Below, one piece after another: positions 1 to 11,028 of a stretch of DNA of 64,000 bases. Origin of the DNA: Sinotaia quadrata (lineage: Eukaryota > Mollusca > Gastropoda > Architaenioglossa > Viviparidae); NCBI GenBank assembly GCA_028829895.1, contig CM054177.1, forward strand, positions 53,689,164-53,753,163, read 5' to 3'. The position numbers and the translations under genes are program-made. Below the pieces are notes generated by a model. The model had not been told where the DNA came from. It was given only the letters and a program-made list of their open reading frames with translations, and made no database searches. The first letter of the stretch is position 1. Every line of letters begins with the position of its first letter.

Positions 1-2340
1 ATTATTTAATGATAAAATATTTCCTATATCATTTGTTGTATCATTTTCACTAATGTCTCTTGAGTGTAGTAGCATAACTTCTTTTTGTTTGTTGTCGTAA
101 ATTGTAGTGATACTGATAGTCTAATTATAACGTCTTGTTCTCTGTTCGTCTACCTATTTCTGAGTGGGGACCACGAGTCAAATTGACTGGTGGTGTACCA
201 TCATAATCGGCATAACTGTTGCTGATATGTGTATATTTATAACCAATAACCCATACCTACAACAGCACTTGTATTACATCCTTAGCTAGTATATATTTGG
301 TATAGTACGTTATTACAAAGTCACCCCATGGTACCCCAGACAGCGACTACCACCATTGCAGAGAGTTAATGTTTAAATCATAATAAATGTTCCTTGTTTG
401 AGTGGAAATTAAGTAAGATTAGTGGACAGTGACCACCATCATTGCAGAGTTAAAATGTTTAAATCATAATAAATATTCCTTGTTTGAGTGGAAATTAAGT
501 AAAATTAGTGGACACTGTGACAAGGAGTAGCCTCGTCAAGCCACTATAGATCAAATTATATTTTGCTTACTGACGACATGAGTAGGCGAAATGGAGTGGT
601 CTGTGCATGCAAGTGTTAATAGCACTAAAATGTGCCAGATACCTCAGCTTTGCTTTCAGCATTATTAAACGCTTTCCCAAACCAGAATTAAATGTGAAAT
701 CTTTCATGGCGACAAACCACCACCATTGCTGTTCTGTATTGTCCTAAATCCCCTATAAAGAAAACAGGATTGTGAACAGTGCTGTTCTGTGTTGTCTTAA
801 AAGCTATCAGTCAAGTCATCAAGAAAACAGCATAATGATACAATATGAAATCTGGAAAGTTAAACAGCCACTTAACTGTACAGAAATTATCTCGAGGTGA
901 GTAGTAAAAATGACAATAGCATCAGAAGATTCACAATTGTCAGTGAAGGAACTCTGATGGAATTCGTATTTGAAAAGTGTAGAAGACTTATCCACAAAAT
1001 CCACAGAGGGCCGACATTTAACATTGTGAAAATGGACACAATGTTTCAATGGAGAAAGGATACCACTACTATTGGTACAAAAATGTTTTTGTTAAATTCT
1101 CATGCTACTCTCACCATTTTCATAACGTGATACGGTCTTGTAACAGAAAGTAACAGTAATTTTTTCTCAATGCGACTCTTACGATTCTCATGACGTGATA
1201 CGGTCTTAGAAATTAATAGTCTTTTTTTTTTTTAAATGGTTGAAGTGTGACATTATTTTAATTGAAAGGATGTTTGTTTCATAATGTGCATAAGTTTGAC
1301 AGATTGTTTACATTTTAGAGCATGAATGTTCTTTACAATGTCAATGTGACAGATTGATTAAATTTCGAACACAAATGTTTTGTCAAAACACAAAAAATGC
1401 TCATTAATTTATGCATACTTCTTACATTAAAAATACAAATGATAGCAAATTGTTAAAAATGAATTATCTAATGACAGTCAAAACATAATATGCGTCCTGC
1501 AAAATACTAAATTTTATTTAAAAGTATAAAGATAATTCTATACATTTATTAAAACGTTGTTACAAAGAAAAAACATTCAAATAACAAAACTAAATTAATT
1601 TATAATAAAACAAAACAGATATTTATAATAATGCTTAGACATAGCACACGAATGCTTTCAGTAAGAAATGATCAACAACCAATTATTCAAAGTTATGTGT
1701 GTTTATGCGTTGTATATTGTGTGTCCATGTGCGCGTTTTCCTATATTTGTGTGACTGTGTTTGGGACAAAGAGAGACGGAGTTAAGTGAATGTATTCCAG
1801 AAATGTTTATAAATCAATGGTAAAAATATATTCTTATTTTGATTGTTTGAACTGTCATATAAAAACATTGTTCGAAATAGTCCAACTAAGTCTTACTTTC
1901 TAAATGTAAGGTCGACTTTCTGAAATGACTGCAAACATAAACACATTAGATGTAATGTACAATGTTTGTGAAAGATTTGTAATGCATCAAGATTTTTATT
2001 CGTGTTGAAAAATGTATTTATTTTAAATTGTGTCACTGATATCAATTAATGCAATTTTAATTATTTCTTACCCATTTATTTCATGCCTATTTTTATTTTG
2101 ATCACGAAGAAAAATAGTAATTACTTGAATAGCTCTTTCTACGCGCTTTGCAAACTTGAAGTTTTAACTTTTGAAGAGGAAGTCCAGCGACTAAAGAAAA
2201 CTGCTGTTACGTTGCTAAACTCATCGCAATATTTTTTTTTTAAAAAAAGAAAAATGATCAGTCAAATAATTGGCATTTTATCATGCAATAACGAAAGTTT
2301 CTAGCACTATATTTCAATACAAACGCAGTGTTAGAACAAT
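1..2340. other. Non-genic AT-rich sequence
   Basis: No supported gene is seen. A two-copy direct repeat of about 87 bp lies at 342-516 (core AAATCATAATAAAT followed by TTGTTTGAGTGG). A diverged two-copy motif containing ACGTGATACGGTCTT occurs around 1100-1210. Open stretches are short and lack splice or family support. The rest is AT-rich sequence with poly-A/T runs. Confidence 0.6.
342..516. repeat. Two-copy tandem duplication, about 87 bp unit
   Basis: Two adjacent copies, about 342-430 and 431-516, share the order CCACCAT(T)GCAGAG, AAATCATAATAAAT, TTGTTTGAGTGGAAATTAAG and TTAGTGGACA, with a few substitutions. It is a small local duplication with no coding signal. Confidence 0.85.
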
Positions 2341-2344
2341 ACTT

Positions 2345-2690
2345 CTACACAAATACATACATAGCAATCCATAGACTCTAAAACTTGATTACGACAAATA
2401 CATATGACATAGCAATCCATAGACTCTAATCCTTGATCATGACAAATACATATGACATAGCAATCCATAGACTCTAAATCTTGATTATGACAAATACATA
2501 TGACATAGCAATCCATAGACTCTAAATCTTGATTATGACAAATACATATGACATAGCAATCCATAGACTCTAAACCTTGATCATGACAAATACATATGAC
2601 ATAGCAATCCATAGACTCTAAACCTTAATTATGACAAATACATATGACATAGCAATCCATAGACTCTAAACCTTGATTATGACAAAAGCT
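2345..2690. repeat. Minisatellite, 48-bp unit, about 7 copies
   Basis: The phrase GCAATCCATAGACTCTAAA recurs every 48 bp, followed by CTTGATYATGACAAATACAT. Copies are highly similar. The unit is a multiple of three, so the minus strand stays open and reads as repeats of a 16-residue phrase. That open frame is a by-product of the period, with no start, splice or family evidence. Confidence 0.95.
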
Positions 2691-2799
2691 TTATTGAAGG
2701 ATATTTTTTCTCACTCAGCTAACAGACAGTACGTCTATTACCTTTTAAATCTGCTTAATAGGCTGAACAACTCAATACACTAAATAGTATAGCTTTACA

Positions 2800-4180
2800 A
2801 GTACTTTATTATGATGTTCTATGCACTCTGTATTTTGATCATAAAATAAACATCTTAATACGACGATCTATAACTTTATCACAATACAAACGTCTTAATA
2901 TGACGTCCTATATCTCTATTTATCACAATACAAACGTCTTAATATGACGTCCTATATCTCTATAACTTGATCACAATACAAACGTCTTAATATGACGTCC
3001 TATATCTCTATAACTTTATCACAATACAAACGTCTTAATATGACGTCCTATATCTCTATAACTTGATCACAATACAAACGTCTTAATATGACGTCCTATA
3101 TCTCTATAACTTGATCACAAAATAAACATCTTTATATGACGGTCTATAACTTGATTATAATATACATGTCTTAATATGACGTCCTATAACTTGATCATAA
3201 GCACATTAATATGAAAATCTATAAGTCTGTAACTTGATTATAACACAAACGTCTTAATATGACAATCTATAACTTAATCATAAATATCTAAATATGACAG
3301 TCTATAACTTGATCATAAAATAAACCTCTTAATTTAACGGTCTATTAACTCAATAATTTCATTATAATATAAAAGTCTTAATATGACGTCCTATAACTTG
3401 ATCATAAACATTTTAATATGACAGTTTGTAACTTGATTATAATACAAATGTCTTAAAATGACGGTCTACAGACTTCATGCCTTGATCATAATATGCATCA
3501 TCTCAATTTGTCAATCAATAGACTCTCAACCTTGATCATAATAAACACTGGCTCACTGTGTCACTTGTAAGACTCTCAACCTTGATCATAATAAACACCG
3601 GCTCACTATGTCACTTGTATGACTCTGAACTTTAATCATCACAAGAATGTCTCTAGACGGTTTCAATAATTAATTAATTATACCTTGAACATAATACTGT
3701 CGTCTCACTATGAAAATTCCTTACACTCCAACCTTGGTCATAATAAAAACACTTCACCATGACGCTTATGATCTCTACACCTTCATCATAATGTAAACGT
3801 CCCACTATGGTGGTCTATAAATATTGTACTGTGATCTTACTATAAACTCTTTCTCTTGATAATGTAGACATCTCAGTATGATGGGCTATAAACTCTTTAT
3901 CTTGACCATAATGTAGACATCTCAGTATGATGGGCTATAAACTTTTTATCTTGACCATAATGTAGACATCTCAGTATGATGCGCTATAAATTCTGTATCC
4001 TGACCATAATAAGGGCATCTCAGTATGACTAACTATAATTTCTGTATCTTGACCTTATTAATATATGTCTCAGTACAGTAGTCTGTATCTGGATTATAAT
4101 AAAGACATCTCAGTATGAAGGATTATAAATTCTATATCTTGATCATAAAGCACGTCTCAAACTGTCAGTACAATAAACAA
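2800..4180. repeat. Degenerate minisatellite, about 46-58 bp unit
   Basis: Units share a core of CTTGATCATAA, TAAAC..CTTAATATGAC and GTCTATAACT. At 2890-3120 they are nearly identical (CAAACGTCTTAATATGACGT). They diverge progressively to the right, through ACTCTCAACCTTGATCATAA around 3520-3620 and ATCTCAGTATGATGGGCTATA at 3870-3990. The core resembles that of the adjacent 48-bp array, so both probably share an ancestor. Confidence 0.85.
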
Positions 4181-4219
4181 TACACTTTCTATATTTGTCG
4201 TTGATCATTAACTGAAACT

Positions 4220-4657
4220 ACAAAGATCATGACTGTGTTTGGTAGTATTTACATATGTGAGCAGTTTATCTCGTCTATGAAGAGGACTAAGACAGTGTTA
4301 AGGTCAAGACTCACTGATGAACATTTGGCAGCAGCCTTGAGATTGGCATCCTCTCAGAATATAAAGACAAAATTGATGGCGAAATGCTGCCAACTGAGTA
4401 GCCAAATATGAACTGAAGTTGAATTGATCGCATAATGATTATTGCTAATTTTCCATTTCTGTATACGATGAAAACAAAAGTACAGCCTATAATTACTATA
4501 TTTTTAGTATATATAAATATATCGTTTCTATTTAAATTCATTTAATAGGGTACCAGACGCTAACCTTAATAATGATAGCTGGAGGCGTGTTGCGGCTTTT
4601 GGGCAATCAAAATCGTCCTCGTGCAGCCGTCAGGGAGGTTTGAGTTTGAGACCCCTG
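4220..4657 (+). mobile_element. hAT DNA transposon remnant, 3' end
   Basis: The plus strand at 4229-4411 encodes a hAT transposase C-terminal dimerisation segment. It reads FGSIYICEQF, SSMKRTKTVLRSRLTDEHL and AALRLASSQN, typical of GTF2IRD2/EPM2AIP1-like hAT transposases. About 240 bp downstream the element ends in AGTTTGAGACCCCTG at 4643-4657, the reverse complement of the CAGGGGTCTCAAACT terminus seen at 44409. No left terminus was found nearby, so the copy is 5'-truncated. It abuts the right edge of the 2800-4180 minisatellite. Family assignment is established knowledge; truncation is observed. Confidence 0.8.
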
Positions 4658-4659
4658 CT

Positions 4660-4984
4660 CTAGACAGTCATTATATAGATATATTTTATTTTGTTACCCT
4701 TATCATCACGTACAAATTATATGTATATTTCTTTTTTATATAAAGCCCCTCTCTTAACCCTATTTGTATATTTCTTTATTTTTATATAAAACCCCTCTCT
4801 TAACCATATTGATCCGTATTAGGAGTTCCAAAGTAATGGGGCCAGACATAATTATCACGAGATCAGAAGTCTTTCATTGGTATTACAGGAATGTCTTACT
4901 TCACAAATGGTCATGTCAATACTGTTATCAAGAAGTTCGAAATCTATCATTTTCACCAACAAGTTCAAAATAACTCAGCAATAA
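4660..4984. other. Short non-genic spacer
   Basis: AT-rich spacer between the hAT remnant and the next minisatellite. It holds a two-copy motif (TATATTTCTTTNTTTATATAAA followed by CCCCTCTCTTAACC, with one variable base) at 4715-4805. Nothing else is supported. Confidence 0.5.
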
Positions 4985-5700
4985 TTATTTCATTATTATT
5001 ATCATTAACTTTGTAACTCAGAAATGACTAAGTCATTATTACTATCAGGAAGTATAACTCAGAAATGACTAAGTCATTATTACTATCAGGAAGTATGAAC
5101 TTGGGAATGACCCTGTTATTGTCAAAATGTTTGAACTAATGACCCTGCTGTTGCTGTAAATATGTTGGAACTAATGATCCTGTTATAGTCAAGATGAACT
5201 AATGACTCTCTTATTATGGTCAAGATGTTTGAATTAACGACCTTGATATTACAGTTAAGCTGTTTGAACTAATGAATAACTCAGTTAATATTGTCAAAAT
5301 GTCTTAACTATAATTACTTCAACACATTTAAACTTGTTCTTACTCTCGAGCCTTATAAACTAATGACCCTGCTATTATCGTGAAGACGAATCAACCATTG
5401 ACCTTGTTAATATAGTCAAGATATTTCTTAACGGTATTGTTACTGCCAAGACATTTGAACAAAAGATCTTGTTATTACTATGAAGACGTTTAAATTAATG
5501 ACTGTTATTACTTGTGAGACGTTTGAATTAATGACACTGCTCTTACTGTGAAAGAGGTTTAAACTAATGACCCTGTTATCATTGTCACGACGTTTGCACT
5601 AATGACCCTATTATTGCCAAGACGTTTTGTGACATCCAAGACGCTAGAATTCATTACCCTTTTATTACTGTCACGACGTTTGCACTGTTAATCCTGTTCT
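4985..5700. repeat. Degenerate minisatellite running into the chitin deacetylase 3' end
   Basis: Variants of AATGACCCTGTTATTACTGT followed by CAAGACGTTTGAACT recur every 35-45 bp. Two nearly identical units are at 5016-5095. The last units, TCACGACGTTTGCACTAATG at 5584 and TCACGACGTTTGCACTGTTA at 5671, overlap the end of the deacetylase reading frame. The array therefore supplies its stop codon and final codons. Confidence 0.85.
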
Positions 5701-6546
5701 CGTTAAGTGTATGACGACAGAGGTGACGAGACACGTCGCTATCGTGGGAATGAAAATGGTGGTGGAGGACGTGCTGGCACTATTTTTTAGGAACCATGGA
5801 CGATGCGCGTGACTCGTATGATGTCTATGGCTCCTGTCTTCTAAGTCGCCACTTTGCTGTCTCCTGTCCGTACGGTTAAAACCGTTATGGTCGATCATGT
5901 TATCTTCGTGAGGATATTCGTCGTCGTACTCTTGCTTTGTGTTGTGATATTTGGGGCGGGGTGAGATGACTGGCCGGCGCGTAGTACGTGTGGTACTATG
6001 GGGACGAAAAGTGAACGAACAAAGATTTTTGTCTTCCTGATTGGGTTCAAATTGGCACTTCCAGGGTTCGAAATTTTTGATCTGCGACAGTGCTACCGGC
6101 TTGCGCATCCATTCGATCGCCTTGTGCACAGGCAGGATGTAGACGTCATCCAACCCTAGGAGTTTCTCAATGAACTCGTCCATCGCGTCGATATGGAAAT
6201 CGGTCTCCAGCCACACGGAATGCAGATTGACATACAGTGGCGCGCGGTTCGTACGATAATTTCGCAGAAAATTCTTCCACAACATCTCAAACGTCTCGTA
6301 CTGATTGCGTGGCGCGTTGGTGCAGTGGTCGACATAAGCGCACGGTAGATGCTCTCGGTAGTCCATCATGACCACGACGGGTATGATCCAAAATCCTGGA
6401 TAGGTTTTCTTGGGACATGGCTCAATGTTGCAGACTAGGGTGTACGCGTAGTCCAAAGTGAAGGGCCACATGACCGGGGAGTACACATTGCGTGGAAAAG
6501 GGTAGGTCAGCGTGGCATCGTACGTGAAGTTATTCTTGTACAGAAC
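5671..6546 (-). CDS. Chitin deacetylase-like protein, exon 2 (C-terminal part)
   Basis: This exon completes a secreted polysaccharide deacetylase of the animal chitin deacetylase family (carbohydrate esterase 4), which removes acetyl groups from chitin in extracellular matrix. The acceptor CTGTCTCGCAG lies just upstream of 6546. The exon joins exon 1 in phase 0 (GDAMFE/VLYKNNF) and gives 291 codons plus stop. It carries the later NodB-type motifs PGFWIIPVVVMMDY (about residues 240-252) and LYVNLHSVWLE (catalytic-region His near 299). It then has the family's closing stretch AIEWMRKP...FEPWKC. Beyond the domain there is an Arg/Ser/Thr/His-rich tail and a hydrophobic C-terminal segment (about 454-471, FIPTIATCLVTSVVIHL), which suggests a GPI-anchor signal or membrane tail. 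The last six residues and the stop come from the flanking minisatellite. No other domain is seen after the catalytic region. Confidence 0.9.
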   Translation of the reverse strand, partial: VLYKNNFTYDATLTYPFPRNVYSPVMWPFTLDYAYTLVCNIEPCPKKTYPGFWIIPVVVMMDYREHLPCAYVDHCTNAPRNQYETFEMLWKNFLRNYRTNRAPLYVNLHSVWLETDFHIDAMDEFIEKLLGLDDVYILPVHKAIEWMRKPVALSQIKNFEPWKCQFEPNQEDKNLCSFTFRPHSTTRTTRRPVISPRPKYHNTKQEYDDEYPHEDNMIDHNGFNRTDRRQQSGDLEDRSHRHHTSHAHRPWFLKNSASTSSTTIFIPTIATCLVTSVVIHLTRTGLTVQTS

Positions 6547-6882
6547 CTGCGAGACAGAAAGCTTCACAGTTCATTCGTGTGCGTGATTGTGTGTGTGTGT
6601 GTGTGTGTGATTTTGTCATATACTGGGTCAACATTGAAACTTTGACTGATGCTGATTTGTATTTACTAAAGATTTACTTAGAGTATGAATTCACATATGA
6701 ACTAGGTACTACAATCAATACAGGATTAAAATTACTAATATTACTTTATTATTTTTGTATTTTATTAAAGATGCACTACTTATCGACTAAGTTAGACACT
6801 TTGCAAATCATTTATATTATTAACTGCAGGAGTGACAGTTCAGAGAAGTCATAATATAATATTTACTTGATTTAGTCAGGGG

Positions 6883-6920
<38 letters not shown>

Positions 6921-7524
6921 TCACAGTGATTGATATACGTGGGAAGGAAAAATAATGTCTGAGACTTGGATAATAACGTTAACAGAATACGTAATACTAA
7001 TGTAATATTAGTGATTTGTTTTCATTTAAAGAAAATTATTATTTTCTTTATTTAAACTGTATATATGTGTGGTATAATTATATTTTAACTTAATTTTCCT
7101 CTTATGTGGTGTTTGGACATTTTCCTCCTTTTTAAAGAGAATGCGTGTTATTGTGACTTTATCCATATCAGACACCCAATAGTGATTTTATGTCAACCAT
7201 ATTTTATGTGGTCTGTTTTGTTGATTATATTAAAAGAACTGAAATTAGCATAGTTTTCAGTTTAAAAGATTGACAGCAAGGAGTTATTTGACAAATAATG
7301 TCATGGTTTAATGTAATTAAAAGAAATGTACTTCTATTGTGAATGTTGTCACTTACTTCGCGGACCTCCCGCTCATTTGAACGTGCTAGTACCTTCAGCC
7401 CAAACAACAAAAAGTAAAATCACAAACCCTGTTTAATCTGTTTATGAAGTGGACAGTCTTTGACAAACTAATAATAAAAATGACACCGCTCTTCGTTTGT
7501 TTTATCATTATGATTGTAGTTTAC
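6547..7524 (-). other. Intron of the chitin deacetylase gene
   Basis: A 978-bp GT-AG intron: donor GAG/GTAAAC at 7524 and acceptor CTCGCAG before 6546. Read on the plus strand it contains a (TG)n run at about 6585-6610 and an (AT)n run at 6887-6916. No coding sequence is supported inside it. Confidence 0.85.
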
Positions 7525-8094
7525 CTCAAACATGGCGTCGCCGGTGGGCTGTAAAAAGGGCGAGCGCCACCCTTTGATAGCTTCCATCGGGATATCGGCC
7601 AGGTCCATCAGGTGCTTGCGCTGTCCCAGAATTTCGTCAGCGATCTGCACATCTGACGCATTCTCCCACCATGCGTGCGGCAAGCGGTGCGTCACGCTAT
7701 GATCTGCGATCTCTTGGCCACGGGCGTGCAGCTTCTGCAGCATGCAGTAGTCGGTGAAGTTGTGCGACACGAAATATGTCGCTGCTGCTGGACAGCCATT
7801 GGGATTCTGACGACTGCCATTGGGTGGGAAAAGACGCAGGTAGTAGTCCCAGTTGTCCCAATTGACGGCGTCGTCAAAGGTGATGAGAACCATTTGAGGG
7901 ACTTCTTCCGGCAGGAAACCGCCGGGGATTGCGTGGCTAGGACAGCGACAGTTTGGTGGTTTGCAATTGCTATCTGAACATCTCAAACTGAGAGTCAAGT
8001 TCTCGTCCACAAGCAGCCAAAGAATGAGGAGTCCTTTGAAAATTTCTCTGACCGGCATGGAGCAAAAAAACATTTTGTCTGGCATAATTTGCAT
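7525..8094 (-). CDS. Chitin deacetylase-like protein, exon 1 (N-terminal part)
   Basis: The exon encodes the secretory N-terminus and first half of the deacetylase. Numbering from the first in-frame ATG (8094), a hydrophobic signal segment GLLILWLLV lies at 21-29. ATGs at 8085, 8073 and 8058 are alternatives, and the last gives the most conventional signal peptide. The Cys-rich lead CSDSNCKPPNCRCPS precedes PGGFLPEEVPQ, a typical chitin deacetylase opening. Catalytic motifs are intact: TFDD at 72-75 (base and metal Asp), HSVTH at 132-136 (metal His pair) and RSPF at 177-180. The exon ends GDAMFE at donor GAG/GTAAAC. There is no chitin-binding or LDLa domain before the catalytic domain, which makes this a short-form enzyme of about 470-481 residues. 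An upstream non-coding exon cannot be excluded. Confidence 0.9.
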
Positions 8095-8399
8095 TAATAA
8101 ATCTTCACTCACGACAACAAAACCAAAATTATTAATATAAAGAAACAAAGGCAAAACAAAAACCTTTATAGCAATCCGAAATAAATTTTAGTATTCCGGC
8201 TAATTTGTATGTCTTAGAAATGAATACAAGTCCATATAAATAAATAATATCCACTTGAGTTATTTGCACAAATACTGTCCCATTATTTTGTTTTAAAACT
8301 AAAATCAGTTTGTATCATTAGTCTTTACTTTTGATATCTGAGGTGTAAAAAAAAAAAAAAAAGTAAGTTCTTTTTTCTGTCAGCCGTCCAACTTGTCAT

Positions 8400-8650
8400 A
8401 CCCTGACATATACATACTAACGACACAACTACACAGCCACTGCTACTCTGAAGTCCAAGTGAACGCGACCCGAGTTTTGTCACCAACACTCTAAGCCTTC
8501 CCGTGACGTTGACACCTGGCGAGAGGTTGAAGGGAAATACTTTTCACTGAGACTTTCAGGTGGTGCGCTGTGCTGAGTGCCGACATTCTTTCATTTTTCT
8601 CTTGCTTGCTTTCGAGAAAATGTGAAAGGTCTTGTAGGCTCGTTTATTTT
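8400..8650 (-). promoter_or_regulatory. Possible promoter/5' region of the chitin deacetylase gene
   Basis: About 300-550 bp upstream of the start codon, base composition shifts to a more GC-rich, CpG-containing stretch (GAACGCGACCCGAG, CCCGTGACGTTGAC, GGTGGTGCGCTG). It contains a CRE-like TGACGT core. Position and composition fit a promoter or untranslated first exon. No TATA box or confirmed start site is visible. Confidence 0.3.
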
Positions 8651-8810
8651 GTGTAAGGGAAGAGAGAGAAAAAATAAAATGAGACAAAAAAAAATTGCTA
8701 TCGTGAAGAAAGCTTAAACCTCAGAAAGTAGCCGGGTTTAATTCCTTTTGTGATCAGTTACAAGAAGACTTGTTAGAAAAGTTCGACTTATCTGAACTGC
8801 ACACATGTCT

Positions 8811-8900
8811 TAAGGGCTGTCCATAAAGTATATTATGCAAATTGAGAAGAAAGAAGTGTGACATATTGTGACAAAGAAAACGGAGGGGGGGGGGTCTGAA
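8811..8900. mobile_element. Possible one-sided TTAA-type DNA transposon end
   Basis: TTAA is followed by GGGCTGTCCATAAAGTAT, then GTGTGACATATTGTGACAAAG and a G-rich run at 8883-8893. This order resembles termini of TTAA-targeting DNA transposons common in invertebrates, which begin GGGCNGTCCATAAAGTA. The matching opposite end was not found in the window, so this is at best a fragment. Identification is from recall of the terminal pattern. Confidence 0.4.
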
Positions 8901-9065
8901 AATGTTATATCATATTTTAAAATAATACTTGGATATTCTGCTATGTTTTGGAGACCAGCTAATCAACAAAATTATTTTTGATATGTAGCATTAGAATTAA
9001 ATTGTACCTTGAATTTCATTATGACAACCACTACCGAATTATGACAAACGTATGCCATATGCAAA

Positions 9066-9195
9066 ATACTTTAAAACAATTTTGTACATGACATCTATCA
9101 TAAAGAGTTTAATAAGATCAACATATAAACTACTTTAAAACAATTTTGCACATGACATCTATCATAAAGAGTTTAATAAGATCAACATCTAACAG
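9066..9195. repeat. Two-copy tandem duplication, about 65 bp unit
   Basis: Two near-identical copies share ACTTTAAAACAATTTTG, ACATGACATCTATCATAAAG and AGTTTAATAAGATCAACAT. Confidence 0.85.
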
Positions 9196-9618
9196 AATAC
9201 TAATAGTGAACATCTTGGTCATTATTTGGACACAAGTTTTATTATTATTAATATGAACTATTATTATATATTATTTAGACAATACTTGTATTACCTATTC
9301 TAAATGAGTGAGTTGTACCACTAGAAAATGGCATAATATATTATTCTCCTTACCTATAAAATGTTATTAAAAGTGCTCATTTTATTCAATGCAGAAAACA
9401 ATTTTAACTTACTAGTCCTCATGTGATCTGTATAAATATATTAAATTTAGTGCGTAAAGCAATTTCATCTCACACACAACACAAACATGCACGCTCTCTC
9501 TCATATAAAGACATTAAATCTATTTTCCTAGTAGGTAAAAATAAATCAAAATAGACTACCTAATTAATCTATATTGTTGTGAAATTTTCAATTGATGATG
9601 AATATTAGTAGAGAGAAT

Positions 9619-9822
9619 AAAGTGTACATAATGTATTTTGAAAAGTCAGGATGGGGTTGAAAAGTAGCTATCTAAGAACTTACAAAGTGTACATAATGTA
9701 TTTTGAAAAGTCAGGATGGGGTTGAAAAGTAGCTATCTAAGAACTTACAAAGTGTACATAATGTATTTTGAAAAGTCAGGATGGGGTTGAAAAGTAGCTA
9801 TCTAAGAACTTACAAAGTGTAC
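9619..9822. repeat. Minisatellite, 65-bp unit, 3 copies
   Basis: Three essentially identical copies contain GTGTACATAATGTATTTTG, AAAAGTCAGGATGGGGTTG and AAAGTAGCTATCTAAGAAC. Near-identity implies recent amplification or active homogenisation. Confidence 0.95.
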
Positions 9823-9824
9823 CG

Positions 9825-10300
9825 CTGAGATAGAGATATATTAAATACTAAAGAATCAGAAATAAAAGACGAAAAATTGGCGTGTCAGTACATTAGACCC
9901 ATGTTTGCCTTCTCAACGTATACTTATGTAAAGAACTTGCATCTTCCTTAATTGTAACCCTGAAAATGAAAATTTATTTCTAAACAAATTAGTTATCTCT
10001 GATCAAAGAAGACGAAGGAATTTCGGGAAGATATATTAACCAAGTGTTCCTAGAAGATTAAGTAGCCATGGATTAAAAAACAATTAGATTTTGTTTTCCT
10101 TTTGTGAAGACACCTGTGATATTTATTCACTTTATTTCTCCTTGGGATAAGAAAAAGTGCTCTCTACGTCAGAGTGTGATTTATTGCGATAAGTGCTGTA
10201 TCCACAAGGAATGTTTGTAAGTCGTCCCACTTAGTATGTCAAATGAAGCGGGCTGACCAGAATTCGGAAATTCTTCGGAATAAAATTAATAAATTTTAGT
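9825..10300. other. Non-genic spacer
   Basis: AT-rich sequence between the 65-bp and 57-bp arrays. No gene, RNA or transposon signature is seen. Confidence 0.5.
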
Positions 10301-10301
10301 C

Positions 10302-10985
10302 GTACAGTATATGAAATATCTAACACCAGCTGCTAGTAAAGATTTACATTTTATTCAAGTACAGTATATGAAATATCTAACACCAGCTGCTAGTAAAGAT
10401 TTACATTTTATTCAAGTACAGTATATGAAATATCTAACACCAGCTGCTAGTAAAGATTTACATTTTATTCAAGTACAGTATATGAAATATCTAACACCAG
10501 CTGCTAGTAAAGATTTACATTTTATTCAAGTACAGTATATGAAATGTCTAACACCAGCTGCTAGTAAAGATTTACATTTTATTCAAGTACAGTATATGAA
10601 ATATCTAACACCAGCTGCTAGTAAAGATTTACATTTTATTCAAGTACAGTATATGAAATGTCTAACACCAGCTGCTAGTAAAGATTTACATTTTATTCAA
10701 GTACAGTATATGAAATATCTAACACCAGCTGCTAGTAAAGATTTACATTTTATTCAAGTACAGTATATGAAATATCTAACACCAGCTGCTAGTAAAGATT
10801 TACATTTTATTCAAGTACAGTATATGAAATGTCTAACACCAGCTGCTAGTAAAGATTTACATTTTATTCAAGTACAGTATATGAAATATCTAACACCAGC
10901 TGCTAGTAAAGATTTACATTTTATTCAAGTACAGTATATGAAATATCTAACACCAGCTGCTAGTAAAGATTTACATTTTATTCAA
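10302..10985. repeat. Minisatellite, 57-bp unit, exactly 12 copies
   Basis: Twelve head-to-tail copies (684 bp = 12 x 57) contain GTACAGTATATGAAATATCT and CACCAGCTGCTAGTAAAGAT. Copies are almost identical. The main variation is one TAT/TGT site: copies 5, 7 and 10 carry TGT. Because 57 is divisible by three and the unit lacks a plus-strand stop in one frame, an open frame of about 250 codons results. That frame is a periodicity artefact, since it has no family match, splice support or promoter. Confidence 0.97.
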
Positions 10986-11028
10986 ATGCTTGCTATCAAT
11001 TCCAAGTACGGCGAACGCAATATATCGA

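Noticed and set aside
2331..2612. Minus-strand frame of repeated MDCYVICIC phrases as a Cys-rich peptide gene
   Set aside because: It is the 48-bp array in its open frame. It begins and ends with the array and lacks a signal sequence or exon structure.
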